From assembly GCA_902464965.1 (NCBI GenBank), contig CABQLI010000074.1, positions 1 to 9,908 on the forward strand: a stretch of DNA of 9,908 nt, written 5' to 3'. Made by a program: the position numbers and the translations under genes. Under the pieces are notes generated by a model. It saw only the letters and a list, made by a program, of their open reading frames with translations. It did no database searches and was not told the DNA's origin. Source of the DNA: an uncultured Collinsella sp. GTDB taxonomy: Bacteria; Actinomycetota; Coriobacteriia; Coriobacteriales; Coriobacteriaceae. Each line of letters begins with the position of its first letter. Position 1 is the first letter of the stretch. Positions 6,096-9,908 of this stretch are shown here, piece by piece.

Positions 6096-7115
6096 ATGCA
6101 GTACACAGCCCTTGGCCATTCCGGCATCAAAGTCTCTAAACTCTGCCTGGGAGGCATGAGCTTTGGCGAGGCCAGCCCCGACTTTCATCAGTGGACCATC
6201 GGGCCCGACGACACGCGCGCCGTCATCAAACGCGCACTCGACACCGGAATCAACTTTATCGATACCGCGAACTGCTACAGCTTTGGCACGAGCGAAGAGT
6301 ACATAGGCGCCGCCCTGCGCAATCTGGGTATCGCTCGCGAGAGCGTCGTGCTGGCTAGCAAGGTTCACTTCAACGAAGGCGGCCTTTCCGCCAACGCCAT
6401 CAAACGCGAGATCGAAGGCTCGCTCAAGCGCTTGGGCACCGATTACCTAGACCTCTACATCATCCACCGCTTCGATTACGACGTTCCCATGGAAGAGACC
6501 ATGGAAGCACTCAATGACCTGGTACGCGAGGGCAAAGTTCGCGCGCTCGGCGCCAGCGCTATGTATGCTTACCAGCTGCACAACCTGCAGATCGTCGCGC
6601 GCGACAACGGATGGGCGCCCTTTACGAGCATGCAGTGCCACTACAACCTGCTCTACCGTGAGGACGAGCGGGAGATGATTCCGGTGTGCCGCCAGTTTGA
6701 CATGGCCCTTACGCCATACAGCCCCCTGGCGTCGGGACACCTCTGCCGCCCCACGTGGGAAAGCTCGAGCACACGCGGCACCACCGACACGACCATGGCC
6801 AACAAATACGACCATGACCGCGCCATCGACATGCCCGTCGTTGAGCGCGTGGCCAAGGTTGCCGCCAATCATGACGTGCCGATGCCGCAGATTGCGCTGG
6901 CGTGGCACTGGGCGCGTGGGGTCGAGGCGCCCATCGTGGGTTGCTCCAAGCCCGAGCGAGTCGACGACGCCGTAGCTGCGCTCGACATAACGCTCTCCCC
7001 CGCCGAGATCGACTTCCTCGAGGAGCTTTATCAACCGCACGCGCTCGTTGGTCCCAAGGCCCGTCCCGGCGAAAAGCCGCTTGCCGGCACTACCAAAGTC
7101 AAAATCGAAAAGTGA
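6096..7115 (+). CDS. aldo-keto reductase (YajO/Tas-like)
   Basis: The product is 339 residues, longer than the upstream AKR and typical of the YajO/AKR-beta-chain-like branch. The tetrad is complete: Asp56 and Tyr61 in FIDTANCYSFG, Lys89 in LASKVHF, and His124 in YIIHRFD. ASAMYAYQ (154-161), MQCHYNLLYRE (179-189), TPYSPLASG (206-214) and the cofactor motif PIVGCSKPERVDDA (279-292) follow the family order. The start at 6096 is chosen because AGGAG overlaps the stop of the first AKR; the longer in-frame ORF would run through that gene. It is not a recent duplicate of the first AKR, since the two belong to different subfamilies, so the pair probably handles different carbonyl substrates under one promoter. 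Confidence 0.95.
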   Translation: MQYTALGHSGIKVSKLCLGGMSFGEASPDFHQWTIGPDDTRAVIKRALDTGINFIDTANCYSFGTSEEYIGAALRNLGIARESVVLASKVHFNEGGLSANAIKREIEGSLKRLGTDYLDLYIIHRFDYDVPMEETMEALNDLVREGKVRALGASAMYAYQLHNLQIVARDNGWAPFTSMQCHYNLLYREDEREMIPVCRQFDMALTPYSPLASGHLCRPTWESSSTRGTTDTTMANKYDHDRAIDMPVVERVAKVAANHDVPMPQIALAWHWARGVEAPIVGCSKPERVDDAVAALDITLSPAEIDFLEELYQPHALVGPKARPGEKPLAGTTKVKIEK

Positions 7116-7119
7116 CGAC

Positions 7120-7359
7120 ATGGACGACAACATCATCGACGGCCTACACGACGCCGGCTGCAGCGAAGATCTCATCGAGCTGTACAGCTCGGCCGCCAGC
7201 GACTACGCGCGTATTTGTCTACTAAAACGGTATCGTCGCGAATTGCTCGACGATATCCACTCGGGACAGCAGAAACTCGAGCGCCTTGACTATCTCATCT
7301 ACCGGCTACGCAACGCCTCAACCGAATGCAGGACAAACCGCACAGCATCGCGGTCATGA
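7120..7359 (+). CDS. small conserved-looking protein of unknown function
   Basis: The ORF encodes 79 residues starting MDDNIIDGLHDAGCSEDLIE, four bases after the stop of the second AKR, with only a poor ribosome binding site, so coupling is likely. The pattern DAGCSEDLIE (11-20), then LLKRYRRELLDDIHSGQQKLERLDYLIY (34-61), resembles a short helical protein I recall in many Firmicutes and Actinobacteria beside oxidoreductases and MerR genes, with no known function. It should be mostly alpha-helical and cytoplasmic, with a basic middle and heptad-like Leu spacing that suggests dimerisation. Cys14 and Cys33 are present. The last dozen residues look unstructured. No catalytic motif is seen. Confidence 0.7.
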   Translation: MDDNIIDGLHDAGCSEDLIELYSSAASDYARICLLKRYRRELLDDIHSGQQKLERLDYLIYRLRNASTECRTNRTASRS

Positions 7360-7417
7360 GACAGCGCCAAATGCACCTCAGCATAAGGCCCAAACCGCAG
7401 CAACGAAAGGAACTCCA

Positions 7418-7891
7418 TTGGCTAAGACACTTGTGACATATTTCAGCGCAACGGGAACCACGAAGGACGTTGCATGTCGCCTGGCTCGTGTGGCGGATAG
7501 CGACCTGTTCGCCATTGTACCCGCTAATCCATACACAAGCGCCGACCTTGACTGGCGTGACAAACAGAGCCGCAGCACACTCGAGGCAGCCGACCCCTCC
7601 TGCCGTCCTGCCATAACCTCCAGAGTCGAGCATATCGAAGACTACGACATCGTCTTTTTGGGATTTCCCATCTGGTGGTACGTGGCGCCGGCGATTGTCA
7701 ACACGTTCCTCGAATCTTACGACCTGACAGGCAAAACGATCGTCCTATTTGCCACCTCGGGCGGGAGCGGAATGGGCAGGACGGCGTCGGCCCTTAGGGC
7801 AAGTGCTCCAGGCGCAAAGATCGTTGACGGCGGTATTCTCAACAACGTAAGCGACACCGAACTCGAGAAGCTCGCGGCAAGGTACCTCTAA
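7418..7891 (+). CDS. flavodoxin
   Basis: The product is 157 residues, normal for a short-chain flavodoxin. After AKTLVTYF comes the FMN phosphate loop SATGTTK (10-16). NPYTSADLDW (37-46) and SRSTLE (51-56) are typical of the flavodoxin_4-like group, PIWWYVAP (84-91) provides the aromatic residues over the isoalloxazine ring, and ATSGGSGMG (112-120) the third flavin loop. The start is a TTG, chosen because AAAGGA lies six bases upstream and the protein then begins exactly at the first beta strand; the in-frame ATG at 7286 would add an unrelated tail overlapping the small ORF. It could pass electrons to or from the two AKRs' redox context, though AKRs themselves use NADPH directly. Last gene of the run. 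Confidence 0.9.
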   Translation: MAKTLVTYFSATGTTKDVACRLARVADSDLFAIVPANPYTSADLDWRDKQSRSTLEAADPSCRPAITSRVEHIEDYDIVFLGFPIWWYVAPAIVNTFLESYDLTGKTIVLFATSGGSGMGRTASALRASAPGAKIVDGGILNNVSDTELEKLAARYL

Positions 7892-7939
7892 CGAGGCCAA
7901 AACCGACAAATCGACGAGGAAATGCCATGGAAAAATGAA

Positions 7940-8044
7940 GGCCACGAACTCGTTATCGCGAAAAGACAGGCTCACGCTGTCGAGCGCCACCTGCGTAAAC
8001 GACTGCGTAACGTACCTTTTGCAAATACCTTTGAGCTCCAGCAT
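7940..8044 (-). pseudogene. ABC transporter ATP-binding protein remnant (first 35 codons)
   Basis: The minus-strand frame from 8044 reads MLELKGICKRYVTQSFTQVA and on to DNEFVA, the N terminus of a MacB/LolD-like ABC ATPase. In intact proteins the Walker A P-loop follows directly. Here the frame turns into FIFPWHF and unrelated sequence, and no P-loop, signature or Walker B motif follows. GAGAGG lies nine bases upstream of the ATG, so the original translation start is preserved. The break near 7938-7940 lies about 50 bases behind the flavodoxin stop. A hairpin GCGGGCA-CCC-TGCCCGC (8064-8080) sits in the old leader. The rest of the transporter is absent from the window. This is best read as a deletion or rearrangement scar and should not be functional. 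Confidence 0.75.
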
Positions 8045-8190
8045 GGACGGCAACCTCTCCCACGCGGGCACCCTGCCCGCTCTCCCCCGCCGTTCGTATT
8101 CGACGCGTTTGTCCCACTCTATCCCCATTTTTTGCCGGCGCCAGTGAGGAATGTAACGAACCGCATCAAAAAACGAACGAAACGGCGCCC

Positions 8191-8220
8191 AAAAATAGAG
8201 GTCCCGAGCGGGACCTCTAT
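8191..8220 (-). terminator. rho-independent terminator of the thioredoxin/polyferredoxin operon
   Basis: On the minus strand an eleven-base-pair perfect stem, ATAGAGGTCCC/GGGACCTCTAT, with a four-base loop (8195-8220) is followed by a T-run (TTTTT, 8195-8191). It lies 77 bases beyond the stop of the thioredoxin lipoprotein gene. The + side lacks a T-run, so it does not obviously end the facing flavodoxin operon. The rest of 7892-8297, outside the ABC remnant, holds nothing else I can support. Confidence 0.85.
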
Positions 8221-8297
8221 ATGGTGGAGCTTATCTTGAAAGGGAGCGTACTACTCCGCACAGCGGCGCACGATCCTCGCCATGCTTTACGCGTTTT

Positions 8298-9269
8298 CTA
8301 CTGCTCGCTATTCGCAATCGCCTGGTCGATAAGCTTGTCGAGTGCTGCGCGCTGCTCGGCGGAGCTGATGGCTCCCACGATGGGATCCCCTACGATGTTG
8401 CCATTCTGATCGATAACGTAGGTGGTCGGGAACGAGAACAGGTTTGACGTGAACTTGCCAGCCTCGCTGTCAGACTTGAACCAGATGTTCTTGTACGTCA
8501 CACCTTTCCTGTTCAATACATCCTTGGCATCTGCAATATCGCCCTTGTTGCCATCGAGCGTAAAGGAATTGACACCCACGACCTGACCGCCCTTCTCGGC
8601 AAGCTCTTTGTTCAGCTGCTCCAAATCGCCCAGCTCGCCCACGCACGGCTTGCACGTGGTAAACCAAAAGTTCATGACGGTGACCTTGCTGCTAGAGAAC
8701 AACTCGTCGCTATTCACATCGTTGCCGTCCAGGTCCTTGCCCGTAAAGCTCGGGAACTTCGTCGCCTCGCTCGAAGCATTGGCGCCAGCCGTCATGCCCG
8801 CAGTCGAAGCGTCGACGCTCTCGCCTGCGCTCGGCGTGCTTCCACAACCAGGGAACTCCTTCTCCAAGCTCTCGAGCTTGTCCTCGATCTCTTTGATCTG
8901 CTGCGCGCCGGCCTTGAGCGTCTCAAACTCATCCGCCGTAAACTCGTCCTTGGCGCCCTCGACGGTCTTGAGCAGGAAATCGCCGTAATTGCTGCCGTCC
9001 TTAATCATTGCCGAGTCTTTATTTGCCGCATTGAATACCTTTTCCCACAGCGCGTTATCACTCGAAAGGATATCGTTCTCCTTCTGCATGAGCTTCGCGT
9101 ACAGTTCGGCGGCCTCATTGGAGCTAGACGGCTCCTGCGCAATAAGCTCCGCAATCTCGGGATTAGAGCCTGCGGGCTCATTAGCGTCGCCACTGGGCGT
9201 CGAGCATGCCGCGAGACACAAAGCCAACCCCAACGCCATGATCAGGGGCGTAATTTTAAAGAGCTTCAT
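8298..9269 (-). CDS. TlpA/ResA-like thioredoxin-fold lipoprotein
   Basis: The product is 323 residues. A signal peptide MKLFKITPLIMALGLALCLA leads to a lipobox LAAC with the lipidated Cys22, so the protein should be anchored outside the membrane. Residues 40-140 are predicted by eye to be charged helices, an extension absent from plain TlpA. A Ser/Ala/Gly-rich linker (143-170) joins it to a TlpA/AhpC-TSA thioredoxin domain (about 171-320). This holds the active site FWFTTCKPC (Cys206, Cys209) and the cis-Pro loop FPTTY (Pro281). It has GGAGG seven bases before the ATG and starts 31 bases after the polyferredoxin gene, clearly the same operon. Probable role: reduction of extracytoplasmic disulfides, sulfenic acids or methionine sulfoxide reductases, fed by the membrane partner. 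The extension's Cys142 has no known role. Confidence 0.93.
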   Translation of the reverse strand: MKLFKITPLIMALGLALCLAACSTPSGDANEPAGSNPEIAELIAQEPSSSNEAAELYAKLMQKENDILSSDNALWEKVFNAANKDSAMIKDGSNYGDFLLKTVEGAKDEFTADEFETLKAGAQQIKEIEDKLESLEKEFPGCGSTPSAGESVDASTAGMTAGANASSEATKFPSFTGKDLDGNDVNSDELFSSSKVTVMNFWFTTCKPCVGELGDLEQLNKELAEKGGQVVGVNSFTLDGNKGDIADAKDVLNRKGVTYKNIWFKSDSEAGKFTSNLFSFPTTYVIDQNGNIVGDPIVGAISSAEQRAALDKLIDQAIANSEQ

Positions 9270-9300
9270 AGTGATTCCTCCGTTTTATCAAAGTTTGGTT

Positions 9301-9908
9301 TTACTTTTCATCACCGGTCTGCGGAAGCGTTTCTGCCGACACACCCAACCCGCAGCGATAGCCGATGGCGTCAACAGGGCACGCCCCAATGCATTTGCCG
9401 CAACGGATGCACTCGGCATGGTTGGGGGCACGGGTCACATCAACGTCCATCTGGCAAACCTTCGAGCACGTGCCGCACGAGATACATTTGCATGCGTCGA
9501 CCCGAATTCCCAGCAAGGACACCTTGTTCATGAGCCCATAGAATGCCCCCAGCGGGCAAATCCACTTGCAGAAAGGGCGGTAGAACAAAACGCTCAGCAC
9601 TACCACGGCAATGAGAACGAAAAGTTTCCAGGTAAAGAGCTGTCCCAGCGCAGATCGGATGCCTGCATTAGTGATTGACAGCGGAATGGCGCCCTCGAGC
9701 ACGCCCTGCGGACAGATATACTTGCAAAAGAACGGGTCGCCCATCCCCACATCGTTGACCACCAGCACGGGCAGCACCACCACGGCAAACAGCAACACAA
9801 AGTATTTGATATACGTAAGCGCCTTGAGCCCTTTTGTCGAAAGCTTTTTGCTGGGAATCTTGTGAAGCAGCTCCTGCAGCCAGCCAAACGGGCACAGAAA
9901 GCCGCATA
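9301..9908 (-). CDS. NapH-like membrane 4Fe-4S polyferredoxin (C-terminal part)
   Basis: Cut at its 5' end by the window edge; about 201 C-terminal residues are visible. In order they show CGFLCPFGW at the cut end, a hydrophobic segment (YFVLLFAVVVLPVLVV), CKYICPQG, a second segment (KLFVLIAVVVLSVLFY), CKWICPLG, then two ferredoxin motifs, CISCGTCSKVC and CIRCGKCIGACP. Repeated CxxxCP motifs beside membrane helices plus two C-terminal 4Fe-4S sites are the plan of the NapH/NosR/CcoG (COG0348) group. Such proteins move electrons between quinones or cytoplasmic ferredoxin and extracytoplasmic acceptors. With the thioredoxin lipoprotein directly downstream, electron supply to that thioredoxin is plausible. 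The GTG at 9798 is internal, since the frame and family motifs continue upstream of it. Confidence 0.93.
   Translation of the reverse strand, partial: CGFLCPFGWLQELLHKIPSKKLSTKGLKALTYIKYFVLLFAVVVLPVLVVNDVGMGDPFFCKYICPQGVLEGAIPLSITNAGIRSALGQLFTWKLFVLIAVVVLSVLFYRPFCKWICPLGAFYGLMNKVSLLGIRVDACKCISCGTCSKVCQMDVDVTRAPNHAECIRCGKCIGACPVDAIGYRCGLGVSAETLPQTGDEK

Noticed and set aside
5420..6157. 245-codon open frame on the minus strand opposite the first aldo-keto reductase
   Set aside because: Antisense shadow; the + strand frame has the full AKR tetrad and cofactor motif.
6447..7175. 242-codon open frame on the minus strand opposite the second aldo-keto reductase
   Set aside because: Antisense shadow with no domain pattern and no ribosome binding site worth noting.
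7922..8239. 105-codon + strand frame with GAGGAA just before its ATG
   Set aside because: Most of it is antisense to the ABC remnant and it has no recognisable pattern; the start may be a relic of a lost gene but I cannot support a protein.
1..9908. CRISPR arrays, tRNA/rRNA genes, transposases, integrases, toxin-antitoxin pairs
   Set aside because: No regularly spaced repeats, cloverleaf-like segments or matching protein motifs were seen on either strand.

Overview
The window looks like chromosomal DNA of a moderately G+C-rich Gram-positive anaerobe. The class Coriobacteriia (Collinsella/Eggerthella relatives) is my best guess. It rests on the style of the proteins: many flavodoxin-like proteins, a NapH-like polyferredoxin beside a thioredoxin lipoprotein, AGGAGG-type ribosome binding sites, and G/C-ending codons that open long antisense ORFs. 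No rRNA, tRNA, CRISPR array, transposase or phage gene is visible.

Region 1 (1-3195) is a MerR-controlled redox/detoxification locus. A MerR regulator on the + strand (2755-3195) is divergent from a minus-strand gene run. The run holds an NADPH-dependent FMN reductase-like protein (2110-2649), a carboxymuconolactone decarboxylase-cupin fusion (1281-2045), an alpha/beta hydrolase with a Gly-x-Cys-x-Gly elbow (307-1278), and the start of a second FMN reductase-like protein (1-158), which may have its own promoter. The divergent region carries a TTGACT -35 fused to a CTTAAA-N6-TTTAGG dyad, the layout of MerR-activated promoters of the AdhR/NmlR kind. The regulator has a Cys at residue 52, as in those carbonyl/thiol-stress sensors.

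Region 2 (3196-4208) holds a structured intergenic stretch with a minus-oriented terminator that has no obvious client gene, a GNAT acetyltransferase (3532-4080), and a strong stem-loop just behind it.

Region 3 (4209-7891) is a LysR gene divergent from a run of two aldo-keto reductases, a small conserved-looking protein and a flavodoxin. The lysR gene carries a single-base frameshift inside its helix-turn-helix, while the intergenic region keeps a clean T-N11-A palindrome. The regulator is therefore either a very recent pseudogene or a sequencing error.

Region 4 (7892-8297) is a scar. It contains the first 35 codons of an ABC transporter ATPase, cut before the Walker A motif, next to the terminator of the facing operon.

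Region 5 (8298-9908, minus) encodes a TlpA/ResA-like thioredoxin lipoprotein and, upstream of it, a NapH-like membrane polyferredoxin cut by the window edge. Together they suggest electron delivery to extracytoplasmic thiols.

The common thread of regions 1 and 3 is reduction or clearance of carbonyls, quinones or other electrophiles. That is inferred from family membership and promoter layout, not shown directly. I see no clear new multi-gene system; the most unusual items are the frameshifted LysR, the ABC remnant and the operator architectures.
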